Assembly (NCBI GenBank): GCA_030248215.1
Contig: JASANG010001053.1
Span: forward strand, 1 to 64,000
Length of the DNA stretch: 64,000 bases
Source of the DNA: Enoplolaimus lenunculus
Taxonomy: Eukaryota; Nematoda; Enoplea; Enoplida; Thoracostomopsidae
Reading direction: 5' to 3'
How positions within the stretch are numbered: position 1 is the first letter of the stretch; each line of letters opens with the position of its first letter. Shown here in pieces: positions 23,356-35,400 of this stretch. The translations under genes and the position numbers were made by a program. A model generated the notes under the pieces. The model did no database searches. It saw nothing but the letters and a program-made list of their open reading frames with translations, and had not been told where the DNA came from.

Positions 23356-26300
23356 GTTGCTTCGCATGTGGAATGCAGAATGGTTTCAGAGTTTATAACT
23401 GTGACCCATTAAAAGAAAAGGAGCGACATGGTAAGTAATTTTGTTGAATGCCGAACAGATACCATTTCACTTCCGAGAATTTTGGGGATTTGTAGGTCTG
23501 TGCTAATAGTATGTCATGTGTCATCAACAATAAATTTTTTGAGCCAACCTGTTTGGCGTAACAAAATAAACAAATACGTACAAACAAAAACCAATTGTTT
23601 AAAATTTTAGCAGGTTTTGTGGTGACGACATTTTAATGTCAAAATAGTTTGGCGACTTAAAATATTCAAGAAAATAAAATAAGTACAACACATATTCATA
23701 ACTGTTGTATGACCCCTAGCGTGAACAACTTAAATCGAATAAGACTAACCTTGACAATCCAATGCCGTCATTAGGATATACGTGAAAGGGTTGTAAACTT
23801 GTCTTTTAATTTTTCAGATTTCACTGATGGTGGTATTGGTTATGTTGAAATGTTATTTCGGTGCAATTATTTGGCGCTCGTCGGAGGAGGCCGTACGCCT
23901 AAATACCCACGGAATAAAGGTCGCTGAATTAATTTCTTCGTTTTTCAATTTCACCATGCAGTTTAGTCGCGATTAACTCTCAGGGTCATTTTTAGACTTT
24001 AGCTATACATAGGTATTTCAGGCGTGAACGTGCTATTAACGGGTAGGGATGTGCCGAGTGGATAATAACAAGAGTGTGCAACGGTTGGGGTTCCGCATGG
24101 TTCAAAATGTACCACCGGGCGTTGCGTTTTTTGCACACCCTTTTGTTTAGAGGGAGGGGGTCGCTGTCACATGAATACCCCTAAATTAAACTATAAGGGA
24201 AGCATGTTTGACGCCGCATACATAAAGTGTCTTGGTTCGCACAGGTTGTACCCCTCTAAATAAAGGGGGGGGGCGTAGGGTAACAACGCAACGCATGCCT
24301 GATACATTCTTTTCTACATAGAATGTGCCCAGTTGCACACTCTTGCAAAGAGTCATTATCGACTATTGTTATCCGTAATAATCGGCACATTTCCTGAGTC
24401 GGCATCGGCACGGAAAAAAATGCCGATTTTTTCCCGATACTTTTTGCGCATAACAGTCATTTGGAATCCTATCAATTTCTGGGAGCTTATAAGTGTGTTT
24501 GTTCAGGAAAACTCGGCACATCCCTATTCAGGAGTTTTATGTTCATTTAATACATATATCATGTTTTAGTGATGATTTGGGATGATGTGAAAAAAGCGCC
24601 TGTAATAGAACTGGATTTTGAATCGGATGTGCTGTCAGTTAAATTAAGGAGAGACAGGTATTGTCTCATTTTGAAGGTTATTGTTAAAACACTCATTAAT
24701 TGATCAATGTTTTGAATAGTGTGTTATGTACTGTAGTAGGAAATACACGGCCAAGGTTAAATTATTTCATATTAGGCGATGCTGCTGCTGTAGTATAGAT
24801 CTTATAGCGCACCCCGAAGAACAGATGCAACTATTAACTGCCCTAGGACTCGTTTTACCTAATATTGGTGTTACCGTTTTCTTCTTTAACTATGTAAGTA
24901 AAATAGGTTTCTTATATAATTAACTGGTAGCATACGCATTATGTTAACCGTAACAGTGCAGCTGTAATTCAGCTTTTCATTTAGGTGAGTTTCAAAGTTA
25001 GTGTACGATAAAACCACGTGATTACGAGACATCGATTCATATTACGTAACTATCTATAAACATTGCTGCACTTTTCTGAGTTATTTTAGAATAGTTGTTG
25101 TTCTCGAGAAGTTTATCAAAGTTTTCACATTTACACAGATGCCACAGCAGTTGCATATCTTCGAAACATGCCTTAACCAAAAAGGTAGGTAAATTGCTGT
25201 CCCGCTGTAAAATGTGATAATTTTCATTTATATAGTTTGAAATAGTGTTGTTTTCGGCTAACATTGCTTACATGCGGAGTTTATTGTAATTACAAACCGA
25301 TTCTGTTGTAGTTTCTATAGTTCAAAGTTGTTTTTTCTTGAAGTTGAAAAGACATATTTTGCTGGTATAGTTGCTTGAAATGCAATACGATTAGCTGATT
25401 GTAGGGCTATGCTGTTTATGTCCTGCCAGCAATCGGTCTCTGCTTGCTTTCCCTGGCCGTCGATCGGGACATGTACAAGTTGTCGATCTCGGCAATCCTG
25501 ACAAACCACCATTGGACATTCCGGCACACGACTCAGCCCTCGCATGCATGACGCTTAACCCTGATGGAGACAAATTAGCAACTGCATCAGAGAAAGTTCG
25601 TAAATTTACATATTTGGTTCGCACCTGATTTTAGTATCTGTACTTCTATATAAACACTTTACGTTATTATATCACATTTTGAATTCTATAAGTATGATTT
25701 ATATATAAGACGCTCTGTATTGAAATACTAGTTAGCCGTGATTGTTTAACTCCTAAACACGCGTTACACACTAATGCTAAACTATGGAACTTTATCAGAG
25801 GGAAACATTAAATGATGATTTTTAAGGGCACATTAATACGAGTCTTTGATACGGCAAATGGGATGCAATTGCACGAGTTGCGTCGTGGTGCCAATCAAGC
25901 TGTGATATATTGGTTAGCTAAATATTAGAGTTCTCATTCGGCAAATATCCTCAGGTTCAGCTCCTCGATCAAAAAACTTTCGTTGGTTCGAATTTACCTG
26001 TGAAATATGAAACTAGAATGACAACGCGCTTGCACGTAACGCAAAATCTGTGGCCACCTGAAATTACGGCTAAGCAAAGTATTTGAGAGCCTGCGTATTT
26101 TGCGTCTAAAAATTGGTGCGTAGTCTCAAATAGCGCTGCATTATGCTTATATTACGTTTGAAGCCTCCTGTTGTTAACGTAACGTATTACGTTTTACGCG
26201 TTACATTGTTCGCTTTTAGCATCAACTTCAGTTCAGAATCTACGTACTTATGCGTTTCCAGTGATCACGGGACTGTACATGTTTTTGCGCTTCAGGACTG

Positions 26301-27320
26301 TCGCCGAAACAAGCAATCAAGGTATATGTTATTTCTGTTAATAGCAATTTCAGATGACACTTTTTGCTCGTAAAATTAACTATTGTCTCACAACAAAGAC
26401 ATTTAGATAAACGAACACAGGCGGATACAGTGTTTTGCCAATGTAAAGAACAGGGGCGGAACAGTATTATAAGCATATTCCTAAGCCTAAGCCTAAGCCA
26501 AGTAAAAAAATTAGTCTAAGGCTTAAGTTTACTCTATTGCAATCCCACAGGGGTTCAGTGTTTGTAGATGTATAATAGTGAAGTTTGGTATTTTACGCCG
26601 AAAATGCGGAATCTTAACTCTTCCACAGTTCGCTAAGTTTTTATTAAGCCTAACAAAGCTAGACAAACAGAGAGTGACTAGTCATCTCCGTCACGACCTG
26701 TATTCGCAAATGAGTGCCTCGTTGGACGAATTAAATTCGTCGAAACATTTGACAAAAGTATTTTTCATGTTAAACAATGCAACAACGAAATATAAGTGTG
26801 TTATCTTGTTGCAGCCTTGCTCACGCTAGCTTTCTTCCCAAATACTTCAGCAGTACGTGGTCTTACGCTCGTTTTCAAGTGCCTGACAGCGGAAAAACAA
26901 ACACTACTGGGCCTTGTATTTGTGCATTCAGCGCAGACCAGTCAGCTGTTATTGGTAAGCTAATTTTTATCAACTTAACTACATAATTTAATATTTATTG
27001 CGTTAGAAAAAGAATTTTGTTGGAATTAAAAGACACAGCTTTGTTGTTTTTCGTATTTTTCTTTATTGTGTTACGCAACGTTATTGTCTATGTTCTTCTG
27101 CTCTCTCACTACCTTTTAAATTTGAGACGCTTGGATATTGATTGTGCATACAAGTATATTTAAGCTGACACAAGCCTGAATTTTCACATAACACATAATT
27201 GATTGTATTTACGTGCTTTCAGTTGTATGCGCTGACGGTAGTTTTTACAAAGTGATGTTCAATAGCAAAGGCGAATGCACCCGGCAGGCGTATGAAATGT
27301 TTTTAGAATTGAATGATTGA
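23356..27320 (+). CDS. WDR45B: WDR45B/WIPI3 WD-repeat phosphoinositide-binding protein
   Basis: Nine plus-strand exons keep phase to the stop: 23356-23430, 23818-23919, 24570-24657, 25090-25184, 25405-25595, 25827-25912, 26220-26321, 26815-26954, 27223-27320. They give 324 residues, covering the family from [15 protein letters not shown] to FLELND; only the first ~20 residues are missing. WIPI3 is a seven-bladed PROPPIN that binds PI3P/PI(3,5)P2 on autophagic and endolysosomal membranes. Diagnostic text includes HVEMLF-like [47 protein letters not shown], the lipid-binding LRRG motif ([15 protein letters not shown]), [12 protein letters not shown] and [13 protein letters not shown]. Exon 2 ends at a weak donor (AAAG|GTCGCT), but phase and conservation (NKVMIWDD) require it. 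Exon 1 was not found and may lie far upstream. Intron 2 holds nested MITEs. Confidence 0.93.
24044..24526. mobile_element. MITE with TAGGGATGTGCCGA ends, in WDR45B intron, carrying a nested insert
   Basis: Begins TAGGGATGTGCCGAGT and ends ACTCGGCACATCCCTA, inverted repeats of each other; CGGCAC/GCCGAT words recur inside. A second element (24069-24345) interrupts it near the left end. No clear target duplication is seen. Confidence 0.65.
24069..24345. mobile_element. Nested MITE with CAAGAGTGTGCAAC ends
   Basis: 277 bp, beginning CAAGAGTGTGCAAC and ending GTTGCACACTCTTG. It contains ATGGTTCAAAATGTACCACC and a short hairpin CACATTCT...AGAATGTG-like end region that recur at about 62895-63085, so the family has at least two copies here. 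Confidence 0.65.
26436..26552. repeat. GTAAAGAACAGGGGCGGAA / CTAAGCC repeat copy
   Basis: Matches the inner unit of 14483-14665: GTAAAGAACAGGGGCGGAAC, then CCTAAGCCTAAGCC tracts, then CTCTATTGCAATCCCACAGG. It lies in a WDR45B intron (26322-26814). Confidence 0.55.
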
Positions 27321-27602
27321 TTTTATTTTTATTCTTTAAAAATATAAATGAAGATCTTCTCATTATTATGCATGTTTATAAACCGGTAGGGCGGTAGAAT
27401 TTGTGGCAAAAATATGTACATTTAAAATATGCTATAAAACACCGAACATGTCAGATAACAAACTGAAAAAAAGAAGGATTTTGCCAATTCAATTCTTTCT
27501 CAGTGATGCAGATTCAGTACCACAAAATAATGAAAAACGAGAATTTGCGGCGTGCATATAAATGGATATAATTACCTTCTTGGACTCAATGCAACTTTTA
27601 AG

Positions 27603-27979
27603 CAGGGTGTAAACGGATAGAAAAAATACCAGAAATGGAAACGGATAGTCATCGAAAAAACGGAAACGGAAAACGGATATTGAAGTATATAAAGGTTTCA
27701 AAAAAATTTTGTTTTTCTACAGCACACATGAGGCGTGCAAATATTTACCGGTCTTTCAAAAATTTAACAAATAATGGCGGATGCATAAAAATTTTGAAGA
27801 TGTTGGATGAGTTTTGTAATTTTTATTTCATTTCGAACAATTGCAGCATATATGTTACGGAAAATAAATTGTGAGATGTATACGTGACTTTACATAAAAG
27901 TAGCAGAATTTCCGTCATTTCTATTACGAAAACGGAAACAGACACCGATTTTTAGTGGAAACGGATATGTGGTACCCTG
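27603..27979. mobile_element. hAT-like MITE, CAGGGTGTAAACGG family
   Basis: Begins CAGGGTGTAAACGGATAG and ends CGGATATGTGGTACCCTG. AAACGGAAACGG words crowd both ends. Flanks CTTTTAAG and ATTTAAAG agree at six of eight positions, compatible with a worn 8-bp duplication. It lies between the WDR45B stop and the next gene. Confidence 0.65.
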
Positions 27980-28572
27980 ATTTAAAGTACATGATTTTTC
28001 AACCCTGTATGTTCTCAGCAGATCGTTCTGCCACTGCGATCAACACATCTTGGGTTTGTTTTTGATACCGATAACTGCAACCCATTTATAATTAAATGTC
28101 CTGTTTATTTTTGATGTCATGTTGCTGGCTGCTCCTTTTCGACTCGCACTATCCCTTTATGACATATAGTTTCCACCCAAAACACGCTCTGTTATTTTAA
28201 CACATTTGTTTTGGCGCTTAACTTGTGAGTTAGTTCAGTTTAAAACATTTGAAACGCATTTCATACGTCGGGCAAACATGAAATTTGACTTCATGTTCGC
28301 ACTGTAATACGATATTATATTTAATATTTACAATTTTGACATTTTTGTACAGAGATACCTAGTAAAAGAAATGCGTTGGATTATGCAGCGAAATAAAATT
28401 TCGAAAATACTGGAACTTATCCCGAGTGATCCGAATTTTGCAGTTTGATACTCTCGTTGAGACCGTAAAATTTCTGAAGCGATTCTCGGTAAATTTATTA
28501 ATGGGAGTGAACTAGGGTCGAAGAAACACTCGATTTCAAATGCAAAAAAATTCCCGTATAGTATATACACAT

Positions 28573-29379
28573 CAGGGTGTAACGAGATCCATTTCCGGTT
28601 AAAATAGCTTTAAATTTTTGCTTCAATGTTCAAAAATTAGTTGTATATAAAATCAAGTAACGTAAAGTTGCCTATTAGGGGACATCTGCAAATACTGCGC
28701 AATATTACTTTAAACTACCCTGTGTGCTTATAGAACCGAGCTGTACCACTTGCCTTGCTTTAAAATGACGTGAATCGTTGAATATATTTTTGATCTTGAT
28801 TGGCTACGTTTTGAGCATGGATTGGATAGTTAGTTTTATGCTCATATATTTTCACCGGAATTTTCCAGTATTTTTGGTGTTGAAAATTTTTCTTATTTGA
28901 AAGTTTAAGAAAAATTGACATATTCTAAATTTTTTCTCTAAAATTGTCCGCGCGTGTATTGTCGAAATTTTCAATTTGTGGCATACTCCATAATTTAACT
29001 TATGCTTCTACCTACTGTATTTGTTTCAAGATTTCGGCATTCCAAATGGTGTGTTTACACCATTAAAAGCGATAAAATAGCGTTAAAAATAAATTTTCGG
29101 TAACAAGTATTTTTTGTTTTCCGGTTCCGGCTTTGGTATTTTTTAACTTTCCGGTTCCTGTATTTTTAATTCCGGTTGAATCCTGTTGGTCAGTGATCAC
29201 ATTAATCAGATATTTGCTAAAATTTAGCAAAATAAACATCATTCTAACTAAATTTAGCCTCACTTCCAGCTTCGGCAAGTTTTGTTTACCTCCGGCTTTG
29301 GCAAATTTGGTTCACCTCCAGCTCCGGCAAATTTGGTTCACCTCCGGCTCCGGTATTTTTCACCTCTGGTTGCACCCTG
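28573..29379. mobile_element. hAT-like MITE sequence, probably two overlapping or compound units
   Basis: Starts CAGGGTGTAACGAGATCC. One candidate end is TTCCGGTTGAATCCTG (29185) and another is CTCTGGTTGCACCCTG (29379). 29110-29180 is full of CCGGTTCCGG words, and 29275-29360 repeats CACCTCCGGCTCCGG. The limits of the units are unsure. Confidence 0.5.
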
Positions 29380-29492
29380 CCCTGGTCTATTGCATTAAAT
29401 TCAGTTCTTACCATTTCAAGTACATATTCCATGATTTATCATATACTGATGTCCGGCGCAAAACTGTGGACATTCATAATCGTATCAAAGTC

Positions 29493-32400
29493 TTACAACA
29501 AGCCCCCGCTAGCTCGTTTGAGGTTTGCTTGGCGTTTAACTTTCATCGGCATTATCATTTTTGTCTTAACAATAGCACGTCTTGGCCGATTTACTTGAGT
29601 AGCCATATGTCCACCACCAGCACCAGATTGGCCAGTTGTTCCGCCTTTGATGGTTCGTTTTCCGAACAGCGCACTGCCTATACGACCAACAATACTTCGT
29701 TTATGCTCGCGAACAATAACACTCGACGCGCCAGCTGTTGTAGATGGTGCTAGCGAAATGCGTGAACCACTCATGTGACGATGGGCAAGTCTTCGGGAGA
29801 CCGACAACCTTGCATCTTTTGAACGACCGGAACAAACCGAGTGTTCTCTTTTGTGTTTTGTTAACTGGCTTGCGCGAGTAGTTTCATCCTGTTCCGTGAA
29901 TGAGTCCGGTGGTGTTGTTGACAATACGTGCGGCTGCAAAAGGGGAGGTGATGGACTAACTAGTGACGTTTGGCGGAAAGGCAAACCGAATTTTGTGTAG
30001 TGTGAGTGAGTGTGATGGTAGGGGGATGTTGTGCTGCTGCGCTTGTCAATGTCGACCAATTCTTTTGATAAAGCTGTGTCCAGATCTGGTGCAGAAAACG
30101 GTAGCGTATCATGGTTTGCGTTACGCGGGCGGTGATATGCTCGCTTAGACTCGGAAAGATCTATAGGCGTCGGTTGCTTAAAGTGCGCTCTGCTGGCTAA
30201 CGACATGGCCCGACTAGGTTCAGAATAACGAGTTGATTGTCCTAATTCGACGTTTTGCATCCAGTGTTCCGATGTGTTTATTTCGGATCGCCGCCTCGAA
30301 CTCATATCTAATGGTGTCTTTAAATAGAAGATACCTGGTTTTTCTGTGGTTTGTTCTGATTGCTCGGGTTTTGTGATATGGATTGCGGGTATTGTTGCTC
30401 CATCTTCAGAGTCGGAGCTCGATACCGATCTTGACGAGGTTGAATACGATTTACAATCTACACTGTCATCCCACGGCGATTGAGAATAGTGTTTCATTCG
30501 TTTGATGCGTCTGAAAATTTTAGGCAGTTAATGTTAACGTTTTATGGACCAGTTAGCATAATTGTGTAGGATACAGTAATATACGCAGATTTTATACACA
30601 GGACCGCTAGCATATACGCATGCTATTGTAGACTTTGCAAAGATTGGAAGAGATAAAATATGAAATCAAAGGTTGCCCAAAGAACAAGTAATATCGCGAA
30701 GCGTTTTATGTTTTGTACTTGGGGGTCGAAAGGTGGATGTCCGTCTGTCCGTCTGTCCGTCCGAAAAGAATCTCAGGAACGGCTAAACCGATTTTGATAA
30801 ACTTTTTTGTTTGAAAGCCAATTATCCTGGGGTGTTAACCTCGCATTGGGGTTTTAAAATTTTAAGCCGTTTATTAGCTATAGGCTAATTTGCATAATTA
30901 ATTAAGCCTAAATTAGGACTTTCCACAATATTCCACTAATTATTACAGTTAGAAACAATCTAATTTAGCATTAAAAGGTTTTTCGGTGCGAGGAATCTTC
31001 GTAGACTGTTTTCAAACCTCCAAAACCGATAATTGAGCAGTTAGCTAATAGATAATTTGCATATTAACATAGTTTATAAGCCTAAATTAGGACTTTTTAC
31101 AATATTTCACTAATTATTAAGGTTAAAAGCTATATAATTTCAGCACTAAAGGGTTTTTAGGTGCGAGGAGTTTGAATAAATAGTTTACAAACATCCAAAA
31201 CCAATAATTGAATAGTTAACTAATAGCTAATTTGCATATTAGCTTAATTGACAAGACAAAACTAGGACTTTTTATATTATTTCAATAATTATTAGGGTTT
31301 ACTAAAAGTTTTTGGGTGCGACGAATCTGAGTAAATTGTTTACAAACCTCCAAAACCGATAATTGAATAGTTAGCTAATAGCTAATTTGCATATTACCTT
31401 AATTGACAAAACAAAATTCGGACTTTTTAAATTATTCCAAAAATTATTATGGTGGCTGAAGGGTATTTGGGTGCGAGGAATCTGAGGAAATTGCTTACAA
31501 ACCTCCAAAACCGATAAATGAATAGTTAGCTAACAACTAATTTGCATATTACCGTAATTGCTTACGTGTGTTCGAGCTTCGCTCAATAAATGTAGTCCCA
31601 CTACGACTGGTATTATGGCATTTGTTGCACAGGTATAACTGCAGATTTCTCATGAACGCCGGTGTGGCGCCATATTTACCCCTTGCCATATTTTTTGCCT
31701 TGTCATCATTTTTCCGTTTTCGTGCAGGGTAATACCGGATGTCATAATACGGAACAGTAACACTAGAGCGGTATAGTGAATTTATACGTAAACTGGAACC
31801 AGATGTCTACCAGATAGCTTATACAGTGCAGCTTGATTAATCTCTTGAAACAGTTTATGAGTATATAACAATTTTTCATATCCGGATTTCCGAAATTAAA
31901 TTTTGTGTTTTTGTAAGTTTCTGAACATTTACATTTTGTTACTTAGCATTTATCTTAACTTGTAACTCTCAAAGGAGCTTTCTGATACCCAAAATAATCA
32001 TTATGACTGTATAAGACGATCGTTGTTATGTATTTTTCGGTTTAAAACAATGACGTGATTGACTGAACCCGTAATATATTGATCTAAAAATAATGCATAT
32101 ATGTGTACATATCTTAATGAAACTGCGTTGGTCTGTTTCATCTTCGTCTGGTTTGAACTCGTGTATCATAGAGGCAGACCAAGTTAACCTTTTACCCCGA
32201 ACCTGATGAAATGCTTTTACATTCAACGATGCTCTTTGAATTATACCCGTACTCATATATGGATAAAACCGTTCTGGCATAAGTGAGTAGAATAAAAAAT
32301 TAGAAAACTTGCACAAAAGTCATGCTGCTCTGAGTTAAGGTAAAACATAGTAATAATTTTCAGGTGCGAAGTGTCCAAAAATATTACAGTGGTTAAATAT

Positions 32401-35400
32401 ATGGCATGGGGAGAATATCTCATGGAGGAAAATGGGTCACTCCGAAGGTGATAATATAGCAGGAAGAAAATATGGCGCGACACCGGCAGATACGTGCAAA
32501 CGAGCGCTGCAGCATCCCCTGCGTTTCCTAAGCATCTTTTACAGAGGCAGGTATAAATAGAGTAAAAAAATGAGCAATTTACAACTTAAGCAGCTTATTG
32601 AAAATTTCCTTCCGCTAAACCCCACTTGCATTCCTAAACACAATTTTCTTGCACCGTCCATGCGCTTACTGCATTTGAGAACGATATCGTTTGCGTTGAA
32701 TCCGCATCATTAAATCCATCTCAGAGCTGCCGGTAATTGCAATGCTCCATTTTGCTATTACAAACAGCAACATTGCAGCGAGAAGACCAGCCGGTATCAG
32801 ACCAACGTTCATCCATGCTGTAACCGCGTCGTATTTTGGCATCAACTCAGAACTGAGTAATCGAAATCCAGTTTCGGCCTCAATTTCTGTGTGAAATGTT
32901 TGCAGTATTTCTGTAATTTTATAAGCAAAAACAACCGCTGCCTAATAATCAGTGTACGAGCTAATATGACAGTTCACGACTATTAGTTTTGTTATAATTC
33001 TGGGTTTTTCTACACTTTTTTACCACACTCAAGGTTAAGGTTTTAAGCTAAGCAGTTTTCTGAAGAAAAATAATGCGATAACGCGCAACAAAATTTTACA
33101 AGTTTCCTTGTTTCTCGCTTTTGGCAATATGCGAAAACATAAACTTTTACTGACTTTCAGGCCACTTTACGAATCATGCCAAAAATAAACCACTATTCTA
33201 AACGGTTCAAGTTTCAAACAGCACCTTCCAAGACACATTTCTATATTAAGACGAGATGCATTAAAATGAATTTCTCATATAGCAAAACGCTACTAATACA
33301 CTTTTTAGCACTTCTCAAGACTTTATTTCGTATAAACGCTTATTTTAAATTCAAGTGATAAATGCTTTCTACTTTTGATATTTTATTTCTTATAAATTCA
33401 TGCTTGTTAGACAGCGCAAACATATCATCATGTTTTATTTAAAACTTATTAAAGAACGTAAACCCTTCTCAATGTGTACTTGAAAGAGCTGATTTCGGTA
33501 GCAACGGATACGCGAGCCCTTTATCATTGACTGCACGTCGCATTTTGGCATTATATTGTGCAATCAACTGCAAACGAACTGCGTTGACATCAGGCCGACT
33601 TTCCACATTCGCAAAATGAACGTGATAATGTTGAAAGACTCTGAAATAATAACACAGGGTGGCAATCATACGGAATGAAAAAAGGGGCACCATTCAATTC
33701 CATTTCTCATCGCGAAAGAGTCCCCCTTAAATAGAGATTTTTGATAAACATTGAAAAAATTTAAATGTTTGCAAAATTTGGCCGCTAAAGAATCATGAGC
33801 TTTTTGCTTTGTTTATTGGTAAACTCCAAGCTGCATGTTCTATGTGATAAACTTGTTCTATGCTATAAAGGTCTTAAATTTAACAATTCTGGAAGCTACA
33901 GATATTTTACATTTGTCTGGTAGTTAAATTTGTAATTTTAATACAAAGTAATCAGTGGAATGGAATTGAAGTCCCATCAAACCATATCTTAAGATTGCGA
34001 AGAGGAAATGCAAAGGTCAGCAAACTTGAGTTTGCTCATTTCGGAACGAAACGTCTTCGGTGAAATTTTGAGTCTTATTATCTTATCACTGTCAGCCAAC
34101 ATAGAACTGGAGGTCCACCTACGGTTTTAGTTGAACTTCCAACATTGATTCAAGTGGAATTTTCCCAGGAGCGGTGGCAATTTCGGTACTAAAAGTTTCA
34201 TAGTTTAATAAAAATTGTGTAGTGCAGTGTTTCTGATAATAAGTTTTCAGAAATTTCTCAAGTCGGAACTGCTGAAATGTTTCAAAACACACGCTACAAA
34301 CAATTCCTTTGCAACACTTTATATTTTATTAAATTTAGTGAAGTTAATGGAATTTTAGCCACCTGACTTTACACCACTTCCATTTGGCTCCTGTAATGAT
34401 AACCTTCCCCGCATTATTAGTTATTTTGGATTATTTAATAATAAACAAAACGTGAAAATCCGTTTAGATTTTTAAAAGTCCAAACCGTGGCTGTGTATTT
34501 GAAATACTTGTAAGAAAATGAAGATTAAAAAAGTGGAACGTACGCGTCATTGTTCCAAGTCCATAGACCACAAATATTCAAGTTCTCTGCGCAAAACTGA
34601 TTCGCCACATTAGCAACTGCCGCGCTGAAGTTTCTGCTGTTTTCTTCCGTCCACTACAATGCAAACATGTTTTATTTCAAATCAAATAATTACAGCTTAA
34701 CTGTACTGTAAGTAGATGAAAAATAGGGGTTTTGTCGCACTCTTTCCAAGGACGACGCATGACGTCAAAAATGATGTCATGTCACGTACTGGAAGTGACG
34801 ATTAATCACGTTTGAATCGGAATGAGGAAGAGTATAGTTTACTTTATTGTCGAGATGTAATTTTTAAATACAACTCCACAGAATAGTGTTCCCCTCGTAA
34901 TAAAAACAACTATGAAACATTTCGCTAATTCTTCATGCACTTTTAAACACTTTGCGAAAATTGTATACTTAAATTCGTATTTCCAGTATTTTTACAAATT
35001 AAACCTCAAACTTATCACTTTCAGCTATGAACGAACCTATTGTTTTTGCAACCAAAACTTCGAGACGTAAAACTATGCATCGTTCGCAATAAAAAATCCC
35101 ATTTTGCCATCAAAAACACTAAGGTAGGGTTAAGACGGCTTAAAAATTGTTATGTAACCGATTTCGGCTATCTAGACAACTGTTGTGCGCGTTTAGTCCA
35201 CGAGACGTTTGGTGTAAAGAAACGAAGCCCTCTCTGGTTTTGTTCCGTTACAAAGCCCCTTAGTGTGATTTTTTTCAGGTATCTTACACTGTATAACAGT
35301 GTCGTGATAAGCTTTACACCTTGAATTTTTGGTTGTAAAAACAATAGGTTTCTTCATAGTTGAAAGTGTTAATTAGAGGTTTATTTTGTAAAACTATTCA

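Noticed and set aside
24846-24892. Possible WDR45B exon ([15 protein letters not shown] after an AG)
   Set aside because: The phase fails with the previous exon. The frame at 25090-25184 ([16 protein letters not shown]) fits both phase and family.
30740-31560. CRISPR-like regular repeats
   Set aside because: The repeats are ~150-175 bp, diverged and part of an interspersed eukaryotic element; no spacer pattern.
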